A DNA stretch of 64,000 nt from Rhynchopus euleeides (lineage: Eukaryota; Euglenozoa; Diplonemea; Diplonemida; Diplonemidae). Below are positions 40,930 to 51,667 of the stretch, piece after piece (position 1 is the stretch's first letter; each line of letters begins with the position of its first letter). The position numbers and the translations under genes are program-made. The DNA is taken from assembly GCA_963210315.1 (NCBI GenBank), contig OY723253.1, positions 1,116,001-1,180,000 of the forward strand, written 5' to 3'. The notes below the pieces were generated by a model. The model saw nothing but the letters and a program-made list of their open reading frames with translations, was not told where the DNA came from and did no database searches.

Positions 40930-42322
40930 TCACCAGAACTGCTCCTTGGTGATGCCAGAGCCCTTCTGGGCGTCAGCCATCGCAGTCATGGCGGACAGGA
41001 TCTCAATCAGAGCGGTGGTGATCGCGCCCTGACGGGTCTTGTTGAAGAGCATCTGGGTCTGGTCACGCAGCGAGGCGATGTTGGTGAGCTGACCCTCCAC
41101 AGCCACGATACGCGCAGCGTGCCTGTTGGTGGAGCGGGGTGCGATGTGTGTGACAAAAGTGTGGGATGGACACGGAAAGGAGTATTTGGCTTCCCAACGG
41201 TGCACCGTATATGAAACATTGGCTGTTTGTTTGGGTGCGTTATTGTCAATGTGTTCTGGGGCAGCATGGCAACCCTTGTGTGTGTGTGTGCTGCGTGTTT
41301 CGAAATGTTCCGGCTGGGAGGCCGCCAGGAAGCTTCTCAGTCGTCGACATGGGCACAGCAAGTTTGCATACTCAGACAGCTCGTTCTCCGACAGGGCGTT
41401 CAGCACAGTCAGGGCACGGTGGAAGTGGTAGAAGTCCTTCACGTCGTCCTCCTCCATGTCCAGCACGGCGTTCGCGAAACGGTAGTTGTTCAGGCCCTCA
41501 GTGACCTCCGTCTCCGACTGCGCCTTCAGGTGCTCCACGAACTTCTCAAAGCTCGGCAGGTTGTACTGCGACATCACCTGCGACGCTGCGCTCACGAAAC
41601 GGTCCCACACGATCTGCAAGGGTGTAGCGAGGATTGTGACGTGCGCAGGCACTGCAGAAAGGTGAAGCGGCCAGCTTTGCAATGAGAGGGAACTACCAGA
41701 CGGTTCTCTGCTGGGGCCCTACCAGTGGCAATGACACTCAAAACACGAAGAAACACAACTCGGTGCGAGGGTTGGGCAGATCTGACCGATGCCCGACCAC
41801 CCAACATCAAGCATATTACACTCTGTCGCATACCTGGATCCGGTCTGCGTCACCCTCCAGCGAGTCCGCGTTTTCCAGAACGAAGTTGGCCCACAGCAGC
41901 GACTTCGCCTGCTTGTCGTCGTTGATCAGGGAGTGCGTGTACTGGCCGGGGAAGAGACGGGGGATGGACTCGTGGCCCTTCTTCCCGATGGGGAGCAGCT
42001 GAGGCGACTTGGCGCCAGTCTCCTCGATGATCTGCTGGATGTAGCGGGACTTGGCCGAGTTCAGGGGCCCGCAGTTACCACGGTTCGTCCCGGCGGTGAT
42101 GTACACCGTCGCCAGCTGGGCTGCCATCTCATTCTCCTCCTCGTTCGCGAACACACCCTCGAACGCCTTGCGCGAGTAACGCAGGGTGTAGTCACGCGTC
42201 TTGGTCCGCGAAATACCCGTCTGGAACTTGGACAGGGCGATCTTCTTGATCGTGCTGACGATCTGGTAGAACTTCTTGTACCCCGCCAGCTTCTCCGAGT
42301 AGAACTTCAACTTACCAGACAT
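40930..42322 (-). CDS. atpC/ATP5F1C: ATP synthase F1 gamma subunit (three exons)
   Basis: Exons 42322-41834, 41613-41372 and 41122-40930 join to 307 residues (introns 220 and 249 nt, both GTATGC...CAG). Gamma forms the rotating shaft of mitochondrial F1-ATPase and couples proton flow to ATP synthesis. The N-terminal helix [20 protein letters not shown] and the C-terminal helix around [14 protein letters not shown] and [20 protein letters not shown] fit the family; the second intron splits the codon for Glu in [15 protein letters not shown], which confirms the splice. The form closely follows the trypanosomatid gamma, including the MSGKL start with no obvious presequence. A pyrimidine-rich AG acceptor (CCACTCGCAG) lies 35 bases upstream of the ATG. 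Confidence 0.95.
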
Positions 42323-45300
42323 CTTGGCGTCCTCTCCGTGATCGACCTGCTGGATGCTGCGAGTGGCAAGGCAAACAGAATAACACACAATGCAGTAGGT
42401 GGCGCCTGCACCAGCAGGACACCACATAAACACGAAGCCACACAGAGGCACCGCACACCGGACACAAGGGGCTGACCATGGGTGAACGCTGGGGAGGGGG
42501 GTCATCAACCGTGCGAACTCGTCTGAGTGTGCGGGAACCGCCGCGCCGCTACATCTCTTGTCAGTGGGCTAGGCTGGGGGCGGGGCTCAGGTGGGGGAGA
42601 AACGGTGCTACCTCTGACCTGCAGCCCACCCACCCCACCAACCCCGGAAGGAAATTAGTTCGAACGAAATTACGACCCAGCGCGGGGCTCAGCACCACCT
42701 CGTGTGTGCATCGCGGGGGGGCGCTGAACTTCCCGAGGCTGCGACGGCATGCGGTAGTTGCCTTGCACGCAACCACCTTCGGGGAACGCATTTCCAAACA
42801 CCTTCCAATATCATGGCATATCGCGGAAGATAAAAAGAAGGGTGGGGTATGTGGGGAGGTGGCTAGTCAGGTCTTGTAATCTGCTTGGCAAAATTGTACC
42901 CCTTTCGCTTTGTGGAGGAAACGCCCTGCCAGAACAACTGTTCAAAACAGGTCCGGGCTACCTTTTCTTTGAGCGCACATTTATGTCTCAAGGCTGTGCT
43001 GAGGCCCGATGAAGTGGCATATCAAGTGTTAATCCCAAAGCTTCGGCCGTACGTCTTCCTTCGTTACTTCGCGACTTTGCTACGCTTCGCCGCTCGTAAC
43101 TAGTAATAAACTCCACAACAATTTCCGTTCCCTGCACCCTCGCAAAATATCACCCTCACCGCATTCTATTCACTTGCGTGGGTGTGGGATTCTAGGCCAG
43201 TTTTGTGGATCAGCTGCCGAGCAGAGTTTGTGCCGCAACCCTCCCCGCACCCCCCCCCCAAATAAAGGGGACACTCGCCAGCTGCTGCTGTGAGTGGTTC
43301 TCATTGACAATGATGCAGGCGTACAAATCACGCCCGCAAGAGAGGCCTAAATTCACCAGCCGAATGGTCTCGTGGGTGGGCAGGGGCGGGCTTGAAACCA
43401 GTAGTGCGGGAGAAGAGACACAAGGGAGGGGGAAAACGACTCGAATTCGACCGGCCCCCGACATTTTTTTTTGCTTTTTCCGACGATTTCTGTTTTGTCG
43501 CCTTTTTTGCTTCATCGCTACATCATTTTGCCCTGGCGCGGGTTGTTGCTCTGGGCTCAAACTTCATTGCCTGCAGTGTATCCCGATCACCCAGCGACGG
43601 GCTGAAAGATTCACCTGGCTTCTGCGGTCATGTGCAACCAACCTGCTGATTTGTTTCACGGATAACTTTGGTTTGCACCATGCCACCGTTCTTTCTGTGT
43701 CTTTCATCGTGTCGGCGGGGAGGGGAGGGGGAGGAGGGGGTACGGGAGGGTGAGGGGAGGGTGGGTGGGGGGGGGGCACCCAGCAAAGATACGCAACACA
43801 CACACACACCACTTCCTGAGGGGGTGTCAGCTCTGCAAAGCCTTATTCGCAGGCCCTGCATATTGACACACCCCTTGCGTCAAGCCTGGCGTAGCTGCAA
43901 TGAGGACGGCGGCACCGCCGCACCCTCTCGAGGGCGCAGTGCTGCCGCACAGAGGAGTTTGTATGTAGCCGTCGTGGTATCGACAACATGCTGTTGACAG
44001 GCAACATCATGTCCAGCCCGACACCACGTGTTCTCTGAACTGCCTGGTTTGCCCTGTGTCTCCTGCCAACGGGAAGACGCACCCCCCAACTTGTAGAAGA
44101 GCGTGAGGCGAATCTCCCAAGAAGACGATGAGGGCATCCCTTGCTCAAAATCCCATACGTTTCCCGCCATTTTTTTCGCAAATCACAACTGTTCGCCCGA
44201 AGACTTCTGTATTTCTTCACCCGCACTGGCAGAGTTGCTGTTGGACAACCAACATGTAAATGCAAGACGGGGATCGGGCACGACTACTGATGACAGTCAC
44301 GCCGTCACAAAGAAGTCCGGGTTTGTTTGCGCATGGACAACGACTGGCCCTGGAGTGCAGAATGACAAGCAGAAGGCGTTATGCCTTCGTGTCATAAACA
44401 TGCACTTTTTTACCCACACATACAAACCGACAGGCTGACGGGTGTGCACGTTTTATCGGGGTCTGTTATCTCCGATAGCCCCCCCCCCCCCCCCGCTACC
44501 CTCGACCCTCACCCGCTCTGATCCGTTGCTTGGGGTCATCGAAACATAGAGAGAATGCTTCGAAAATAAATGGTACAACAACGGAACATGCGCGGAAAAG
44601 GCGACAAAACAATGGGCCTGGGGATGGGGGGGGGGGGGGGTGGGTGGGGGGAGGGAGGGAGTTTGCTGGACCCTTGGGAAGGAGAAGGGGTGAATGTACC
44701 GACACGGAGACACATAAATTTCAATATTTATTCAAAGAAATCCCACCACCACCGCTACGACGTTTTTTTTGTAGGGCCCGACCAAAGAGGTAGCTGATAC
44801 GCCTTCCCCACCCCGTGTGCCAGTTTATTCGGGCCTACCTGGGGGCAGTACAAATCATGGTCACACCGGACGCATGCAAACTCGCCACTCTTGTTTCTCG
44901 TTTGGAAGACAGGAGACTCATGTGGGGGGTGGGTGGGCGAGGTGGGATGGGGTGAGGGCAAGAGAGGTGCATCGCCCTGCAGAATCGCCGCTAATAACTG
45001 AGAACCGTTTTTTTTGTAGATTGAGTTTGAGCGAACTGGGATCGCGCTGTGCACCCCTCGAGGCCACAACATGAGCCACCGAGCCAACCAAGAAGCGCAC
45101 CAAGCTGGGGGGAGACCCCCACCCCGCCCACTCCCACACAATTCTCTGATGCAGCAGGCTGTGCCCAGCAGTCACGCAGATGGTGCCATTGCCTTCGGAC
45201 GTGCACGGTGGCCAGGTCACTGCGGGATAACCTATGGGATAACCTCTGCGGGATATGTTCCGTATCCCGCTCCAAGGTGAAATCCCTGTAGAAAACACAG

Positions 45301-45759
45301 AGCGGGGTATCACGAAGTGACCTGGACATCGTGCATCTGTCTATATTCCAGTGTCTTGCGTGGGGGTGGGTGGGGTGGGAGAGTGGGTTGCTGGTGTTGT
45401 TTTCGTCGCTGTATTTTCTGGCAACTGCATGTTGCCTTTTGCATAATTTTTTTGTCGTCCACGGCCCGCGGAAGAAGAAACATCTGACATCGTACACAGA
45501 GACTCCACGGAAGTGCCATGCACACACATCCCTCTTGATATCCACCTGCTGCCTACGACACACACCCAGAAGAGTCAGAAGGAAGCAAGAGGAACGGCAA
45601 AGGTGTGTGTCGTGTCAGGTGTCGGATAAGGGATGGAGGCGAACTCCGGTGAATTGTGACAATACGCGGCTGCAGAAGCCAAGGCCCGCCTGCTCTTGAC
45701 TGCACAAGTTCTGCCTCCCGCACACCCTCTCCAGGCACGGGTGCGAATGAGGAGGGGTC
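42323..45759. other. 3.4-kb intergenic region
   Basis: No gene is recognised. A repeat-like block at about 42885-43110 contains GAGGCCCGATGAAGTGGC and CTTCGCCGCTCGTAACTAGTAA; the latter resembles 19465-19505 in the TIR element. There are G-runs at 43720-43780 and 44615-44660 and a C-run at 44480-44495. Two T-runs followed by GTAG (44763-44775 and 45007-45020) recur. The long size may reflect decayed mobile DNA. Confidence 0.5.
42357..42366 (-). promoter_or_regulatory. Probable trans-splice acceptor of the ATP synthase gamma gene
   Basis: CCACTCGCAG on the minus strand, giving a 34-nt 5' leader before the ATG. No spliced-leader addition can be seen in DNA, so this is inferred from the position and from the euglenozoan signature. 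Confidence 0.4.
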
Positions 45760-47525
45760 TTACGCGATGCCCATGCACTTCTTCGTCACGGCTGCGATGG
45801 TCGAGGCCACAGACGCAGCATCCTCAGGGGCGGCGGTCGCACCAACTGTCACCCGCAGGCTCGGCTGCGGCTTGAACAGGTCGGTGTCGGCATAGATAGG
45901 GCGCGTCACGACGATGTGGTGTTCGTTCATCAGCTTGTCGCTGGCCTCCTGCAGGCGGATGTTCTGGTCCCTGTGCGACATGCGTGTCTTGAAGCGCAGG
46001 TGGATGATGGGCGACCTGTCGGAGTGCTTCGGGAAGACGAAGCCCTCGGCGGTGAACACGCTGCGCATGGCCTCGGCGTTGTTGCGGAGTGCCGCCACGC
46101 GCTGGGGCTCGTTCAGCATAATGTTGAGGGCGGTGGTGCTCGCGACGGCGGAGAAGGGCGGGAGGGAGGCGGAGAAGCAGTACCCAGCAGACGACAGGCG
46201 CTGGTGGTCAACAACCATGTTCGACCCGACGCAGAACCCGCCCACGCTGCCGAGTGCCGAGTCCATCGACCCCACGTACACATCGCACTCCTTGGTGGGG
46301 ATCCCAAACTCCTCTGGGGTGCCGCGCCCAGTGGCGCCCAGGGCGCCCATCCCGAAGCTGTCGTCGAGAACCAGGCGGAACTTGTACTTCTGCTTCAGCT
46401 CGACGATGCGGTCGAGGGGGGCCATGTCCCCGAAGTTGCGGAACACCCCCTCCGTCACAATCCAGCGGCGCGTCAGCTTCTTGCTCTTCGCCTGCTTCTG
46501 GGCGACCTCAGCGAGCTTCTGCTCCAGGTCGTCCATGTCGTTGTGTTCGTACCACACGAGCGTCGAACGGCTCAGCTCGACGCCGGTAGCGATCGCCATG
46601 TTCACACCCTTGTCCACAATCAGCACGTCCTTCCTCTGGGAGAAGGCGGGGATGATAGACGCCGTCGTAGAGTACTGGAAGCTGTAGATGATGGCTGCCG
46701 GGGTGTCGAACACATCCTTCAGCTTCTCCTCGAGAACGAGATGCGGCTGCACAGTGCCGTAGAACCCACGCGGCCCACACGACCCCACTCCGTAATGGTC
46801 CACCGCGGCAAGGCTGTCCTCCACCACGCGCTCATGCCCTGCAAGGCGCAGGTAGTTGAAGCTGGAGTAGTCCTTGCACGGCCCGTCGACACCCTTGATG
46901 GTGAGCAGATCGCCCTCGCTCCGCAGCACCACACGCTCCTCAAAGGGCAGCTTCCTGTCGGGGCAGCGGGAGAAAGACACGTTGTCCGGCACCGTGTTGA
47001 TCTCACGCTTGCACCAAGCATCGATCATGTCCTGCTTCTCCTGCGGCGTGGGCTCCTCACCAGGCGGCTTCTTGTCAGGGATGAAGGGCTTCTGGCGCCA
47101 CATATACACAATGAACGCGATGCAAGCCACCTCGATCATGACGTGGGCAGGGTTCGACTGCACTTCATCCACCAGCCATGTCAGCAGCAGCGCAGGATCC
47201 TGTGTGGGCGGGCCATCAGGTCAGGACCAACGAAACAGAAGTGAGCAACATCCGATTGCCCATGGCTGGTTCAGGTCGGGCATTGCTAAAGCAGTCCTGA
47301 CACCCACCTTGGTTTGGAGACTGGATTCTGCCGTTCATTATACACACCCCCTGGGAAGAAATGGGCTCAGATAAAGACACAAGTTGTCGATGAGAACAAC
47401 AGAAGGGGGGGGGCAGAACAGACAAGCGTAACCCGACAAAAGAAACCCTCATCCCGATGGCATACCTGTGTCACAATCCGGAACAACTCCGAGGTGAACG
47501 AGATGTCCACCAGAGACCCGTTCAT
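45760..47525 (-). CDS. LCB1: Serine palmitoyltransferase subunit 1 (LCB1/SPTLC1-type, two exons)
   Basis: Exons 47525-47466 (20 codons) and 47199-45760 join to 499 residues; the 266-nt intron is GTATGC...CACAG. It condenses serine and palmitoyl-CoA together with LCB2, the first step of sphingolipid synthesis in the ER membrane. Membrane helix about residues 46-62 (HVMIEVACIAFIVYMW). The alpha-oxoamine synthase fold shows YGVGSCGPRGFYGT, with the Cys that is conserved in LCB1. At the position where LCB2 carries the PLP-binding Lys this protein has GSMDSALGSVGGF with no Lys, the LCB1 hallmark. The short first exon supplies the start; the large exon by itself would have no good ATG before the membrane helix. 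Confidence 0.93.
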
Positions 47526-48400
47526 CTTGGCAACCTTCTCCGAAGAGCTTTCCCAACCCTGCTGGCGGTGTGTGTGCTACTCATAGAAGGGAGATGCATC
47601 GATCGAGGCTGGGGACAGTGCAGTTGTGCCGGTGGTGTGCCAAATCATCGTGTGGAGTCATGAGGATGCGGGCTCCTGGAGGCTCAGAGAGATGATGCGT
47701 GACACTGGGGGGGGGGGGGGGGTAACAGGCATCAAATTCCACGGTTCCAACGAGTGCTCATTTTTTGAAGGGGCTAGGGCACGAGGGCAAACATGGCTCT
47801 CTGTGTGTGTCTGTGTGGCCTCCATGGCTTCGCCTACTCCTCCGACCCTCTTCCCCCAAGGCACAGCCTTGGGAGGGGTTATGTGCGTGGGGAGTCGAAG
47901 GGCGTGCGGCGAACCAACAGCAGGTCAGGAAAAAGATAAACGAGCAGCTTGTTTGGGTGGTGGGGTGGGGAACATGCATCGATACAATGAACCCCATCTG
48001 GTCTCCACCAGAAAAAAAACTGAAGTGTGTCGTACAAAACTGCCAAAATACCAAGGCCTTTTGCTTGTGGACATCATCACCACCCCCCTCCCAGGGTAGC
48101 GAATAGAACACGGGGAAGAAAAAACGTGCAGCGCCCGAGGCGACTTGCTATACGGATGGACGTGCCTTAGATGGGGATAGTGGGTCCTTTTACGCACACG
48201 TTTTGAATCTGCTTTTGACCGGGCTTTTTGAACTCACCCCCCCACCCCCTCCCGTCCCCCGCACCCCGCCCCAATCTCTGCAAATCATTCCCATGCCTGC
48301 CCCTGCGGGGTCGCCTCATCTCCTGTCCTCCTCTTCCGAGGCTCACCCGATAGAACAGATTTCCAGACCCTGGGCACGAGGCGAGCGGCCCCCCCTCCCC
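47526..48400. other. Intergenic sequence
   Basis: About 870 bp, G-run at 47706-47722. No gene or RNA recognised. On the minus strand it is the 3' region of the DUF3626-like gene and the leader of LCB1. Confidence 0.6.
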
Positions 48401-51400
48401 TCACAGCCCTGTGGAGACCCTCACGTTGTTCGACACCAGCTTCGAGAGCTGGCCCGCCGCAGCTTTGTGCATCCCGGCGGCACGCTCTGCGAGCTCTTGG
48501 AAGCGCAGCACCTCCTGCTGCAGCACCGACTCTGCGATGCCGCCCTTGTCGAGGCAGGCCTGCAGCACATCCAGCGCCTGTGACAGCCCCGCGAGTTTAT
48601 CCACAACGCCCGACCCGTCGGGCCCGCCGAACAGCTGTGCCGCCTTGCCTGGCGACCCGGATGCCACAGACTCCGCACCAACCTCCCGATCGACGCACAG
48701 GAGGTTCAGACTGTCCAGCGGCGCCAATGCGCGGACCAGGTCATGGCGGTGTCTCGACACCCGCAGTGCCATCAGCATCCTCTCGTGGGCGGCTGCCACC
48801 ACAGGGTCCTCTGCAGCGCACATGCCGCACTGCTTCTGGGTGCGCGGGTTGATGTAGGTGCACCCCCTGCAGACCCACTGCGTCGCCTTGTCGTGCGGCA
48901 CCTCTGGGGTTGCCGGGCGCGGCGCCTCGGCTGCGGCAGGCTCGTCTCCGTCCGAGGACCCGTCGCCCCCAAACAGGTCCCCGCAGCTGAAGGAGGAAGA
49001 GCTGCTGTCGGCTTCGTCATACTCAGGGCCTTCGAACAGAGGGCCAGGCGATGCCACAGGCGCTGCGTCACCCTCGGGGTGGTCGTAGGCGAAGAAGGCC
49101 TCCATGCAGAACGACCCGGAGGAGAAGCCGATGCGTGGCACGCAGGGTGTTGGTCCTGAGGAGCCCCGGGCATGTGCTGCCGCAGCGGTGGCGTCTGCTG
49201 GGTCGAAGGCGAAGAAGTCATCCATGCAGAAGGAGGTGGAGGTGAAGCCGGGCAACTTCGATGACGCAGGCTTTGGCGCAGTGACACCACCACCGACACT
49301 GCTGTCTGACCCAAAGAGGTCGAAGCCCAGTGCAGAGGAACTGTCACGGAACAGAATAGCTCCTGAATCGCTGCGGCGATCGGGCTTTGCCTTGGCAGGC
49401 GGGGCGGCGTCTCCCCCGTCGTAGGCGAAGAAGTCATCCATGCAGAAGGAGGTGGAGGTAAGGCCGGGTGGCTTCGCTGAAGTAGGCTTCGGTGCACCAT
49501 CACCACCACCGGCACTGCTGTCTGACCCAAAGAGGTCGAAGCCCAGTGCGGAGGAACTGTCACGGAACAGGATAGCGCCTGAATAGCTGCGGCGATCGGG
49601 CTTTGCCTTGGCAGGCGGGGCGGCGTCTCCCCCGTCGTAGGCGAAGAAATCATCCATGCAGAAGGAGGTAGAAGTAAGGCCGGGTGGCTTCGCTGAAGTA
49701 GGCTTCGGCGCATCACCACCGGCACCGCTGTCTGACCCAAACAGGTCGAAACCCATTGTGGAGGCACTGTCGCGGAACAGGATAGGGCCTGGATCGCTGT
49801 GGCGGTCAGGCTTTGCCTTAGTGGATACAGCGACCTCTCCCCCGTCGTAGGCGAAGAACTCATCCATGCAGAATGACTCCGACGTGAGCCCGAGTACTGC
49901 AGGCTTCGCGTGGCTAGGGGGCGGCACAACACTGCTGGCTGAGGCCCCGCCTGTCACAGGGCTTGCCTCCGGCGCTGTGGGGGGTGTCAGGTCGCCCTCG
50001 TCGACGATGAAGGAGGGCAGCTTCGCATAGGGGTCCTTCAGCAGAAAACCGCTGGGCTTCACGGCAGGGGCGGTACCCTTGGCGGCGGACCACAGATCAC
50101 CTTTGAAGTCGCCCGACGAGCCGGACACGACGTAGTGGCAGTTGTTCTTCTCGCAGAACTTCTGCACCTTCCCCATCATGTCCGTGGCACTCCCAAGGTT
50201 CTCCGCAACAACCACGATGTCAACATTGTCCGCTAGGCTGATCTCACCGTGGATCTGCACCTCCTTGTACGTGTCAATGCAGTCTGATTGGTGCCAGAGC
50301 GCCATGCGGTTCCCCACCTCCAGTACACGCCGCAACTCTTTGTCGTTATATGTCGCCAGGACATGCGCATGGTACTCACAGGACGCAACCACCGTGTTAT
50401 GACACGACGAGTCACGATCGGCAAACGTCGTCCGCAGACGGCAGCCCTTCAGGATAATGTAACTCTCACCGTAGCACGTGGCGCACTTGATCCCACGCGG
50501 GTCATTCACAATGTTGAGACACCCATACTTCGGGCGCTGAAAGGGCTCCGCCTCGTTGTAATGGTTGTTGAACAGGCGTGACTCCCACGATGCGCGCGAC
50601 CCATCCTTCTCATAGTCCAGCGTGCCACGGCTGATCTTCGTCTCAAACTGGTTGCGGAAGTGTGTGTCTGCCAGCAGCTTCTCCATCCGCCCATCCGCCT
50701 CAAAGGGGATGTGTATGATGATGGGCGCCTCATCGCGGATCCACAGCAGCGCCTTATTGAGGTGCTCTTCTGTGAAGCACTCCTCCTTCTTCCCCTTCTT
50801 CTCGTCGAGGCGCATCCGGGTCACCTTCTCGCGCAGCTTGGGCAGCGCCTCCTCATGCAGCTTCTTCGCCTGCGCCACCACCTCCGACAGCGCTTTCTTC
50901 TGCAGGTCATCGCAGTGCTTGTCGACAGCCAGCAGCTCCTCCTGGGGCGGGAGGAACACACGTGTCCGCTGCGCAGCGATGCGTCGCTTCTTCCCCCCAC
51001 CACCACCGAAGACGGCGCCGGGCCTGCCCTGCTGCGGCTGCGACGGGTTTGCGGGCATGCTCAGGGCGCTGAAGTCATGCGGTGACGCCTCATGCACAGC
51101 GTGCAGCGTGTCGAACATCGCAAACGACGCAAACTCGTTGTGGATATGCGAAGGCTCGGGGTGGTCCCCCTGGCTCTGGCAGGAGTGAACCGACCCACCG
51201 TCCTCATCATACTCCAGTGCATGCGCATCGTCGATTTTGAAGGACTGCAGAGCCACCGCAGTGTTGGCAGGCAAAGCCCTGTTGTCGGTGGTGACAGTCG
51301 TCAGCAGCCTGCTGCCCGTCTCCACATTTCGCGTCTTCTTCGGCGCAAACAGCGCTGCCCGAGCGGGCCTGTCCTGCCCTCCGAAGCTCCCGCTCACACA

Positions 51401-51667
51401 CGAGTTGAAAGTGCTGCTCACACGCCCGGAGATGTCATAAAACTCCTTGTCCTCGCCGAACTTCAGCTGCCCTTCCCCGCGCACCTCCTTCGGGGCAGGC
51501 GCACGCGGCGCTGCCCTACCTGCCGACCCCCCTGCTGGCAGCGGGCTGCATAAAATGGGGTCGCTCACACCCAGGGCAGACGGCTGTTCCCGCTGCTCCT
51601 CTGGAACGCGCTGCTTCCACAGGTGGTATAGCGAGACGCTGCCTCCCGTTGGGCCAGAGAAAGGCAT
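48401..51667 (-). CDS. DUF3626-like protein with FFAYDGG repeats and RanBP2-type zinc finger
   Basis: 1,088 residues from the ATG at 51667, 37 bases after a strong acceptor (CACTACCCCACCCCAACCCAG minus the first base, ending at 51705). About 300-480 resembles DUF3626: FETKISRGTLDYEKDGSRASW shortened forms, RPKYGCLNI, RTTFADRDS and EVQIHGEISLADNVDIVVV; function unknown (family knowledge, recalled pattern). About 590-860 carries five to six tandem units of about 73 residues with the core SFCMDDFFAYDGG and ALGFDLFGSDS. At about 925-955 is a RanBP2/NZF finger, WVCRGCTYINPRTQKQCGMC, a type that often binds ubiquitin or RNA. The C-terminus is helical. The repeats look like a multivalent short linear motif. 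Confidence 0.75.
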   Translation of the reverse strand: MPFSGPTGGSVSLYHLWKQRVPEEQREQPSALGVSDPILCSPLPAGGSAGRAAPRAPAPKEVRGEGQLKFGEDKEFYDISGRVSSTFNSCVSGSFGGQDRPARAALFAPKKTRNVETGSRLLTTVTTDNRALPANTAVALQSFKIDDAHALEYDEDGGSVHSCQSQGDHPEPSHIHNEFASFAMFDTLHAVHEASPHDFSALSMPANPSQPQQGRPGAVFGGGGGKKRRIAAQRTRVFLPPQEELLAVDKHCDDLQKKALSEVVAQAKKLHEEALPKLREKVTRMRLDEKKGKKEECFTEEHLNKALLWIRDEAPIIIHIPFEADGRMEKLLADTHFRNQFETKISRGTLDYEKDGSRASWESRLFNNHYNEAEPFQRPKYGCLNIVNDPRGIKCATCYGESYIILKGCRLRTTFADRDSSCHNTVVASCEYHAHVLATYNDKELRRVLEVGNRMALWHQSDCIDTYKEVQIHGEISLADNVDIVVVAENLGSATDMMGKVQKFCEKNNCHYVVSGSSGDFKGDLWSAAKGTAPAVKPSGFLLKDPYAKLPSFIVDEGDLTPPTAPEASPVTGGASASSVVPPPSHAKPAVLGLTSESFCMDEFFAYDGGEVAVSTKAKPDRHSDPGPILFRDSASTMGFDLFGSDSGAGGDAPKPTSAKPPGLTSTSFCMDDFFAYDGGDAAPPAKAKPDRRSYSGAILFRDSSSALGFDLFGSDSSAGGGDGAPKPTSAKPPGLTSTSFCMDDFFAYDGGDAAPPAKAKPDRRSDSGAILFRDSSSALGFDLFGSDSSVGGGVTAPKPASSKLPGFTSTSFCMDDFFAFDPADATAAAAHARGSSGPTPCVPRIGFSSGSFCMEAFFAYDHPEGDAAPVASPGPLFEGPEYDEADSSSSSFSCGDLFGGDGSSDGDEPAAAEAPRPATPEVPHDKATQWVCRGCTYINPRTQKQCGMCAAEDPVVAAAHERMLMALRVSRHRHDLVRALAPLDSLNLLCVDREVGAESVASGSPGKAAQLFGGPDGSGVVDKLAGLSQALDVLQACLDKGGIAESVLQQEVLRFQELAERAAGMHKAAAGQLSKLVSNNVRVSTGL

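Noticed and set aside
42323..45759. Genes in the 3.4-kb gap, e.g. short plus-strand frames at 43205-43753 and 44103-44438
   Set aside because: No domain, no splice-acceptor context and low-complexity composition; direction opposite to the whole array.
45916..47244. 442-codon plus-strand frame opposite LCB1
   Set aside because: LCB1 on the minus strand is unmistakable; the plus frame is its shadow.
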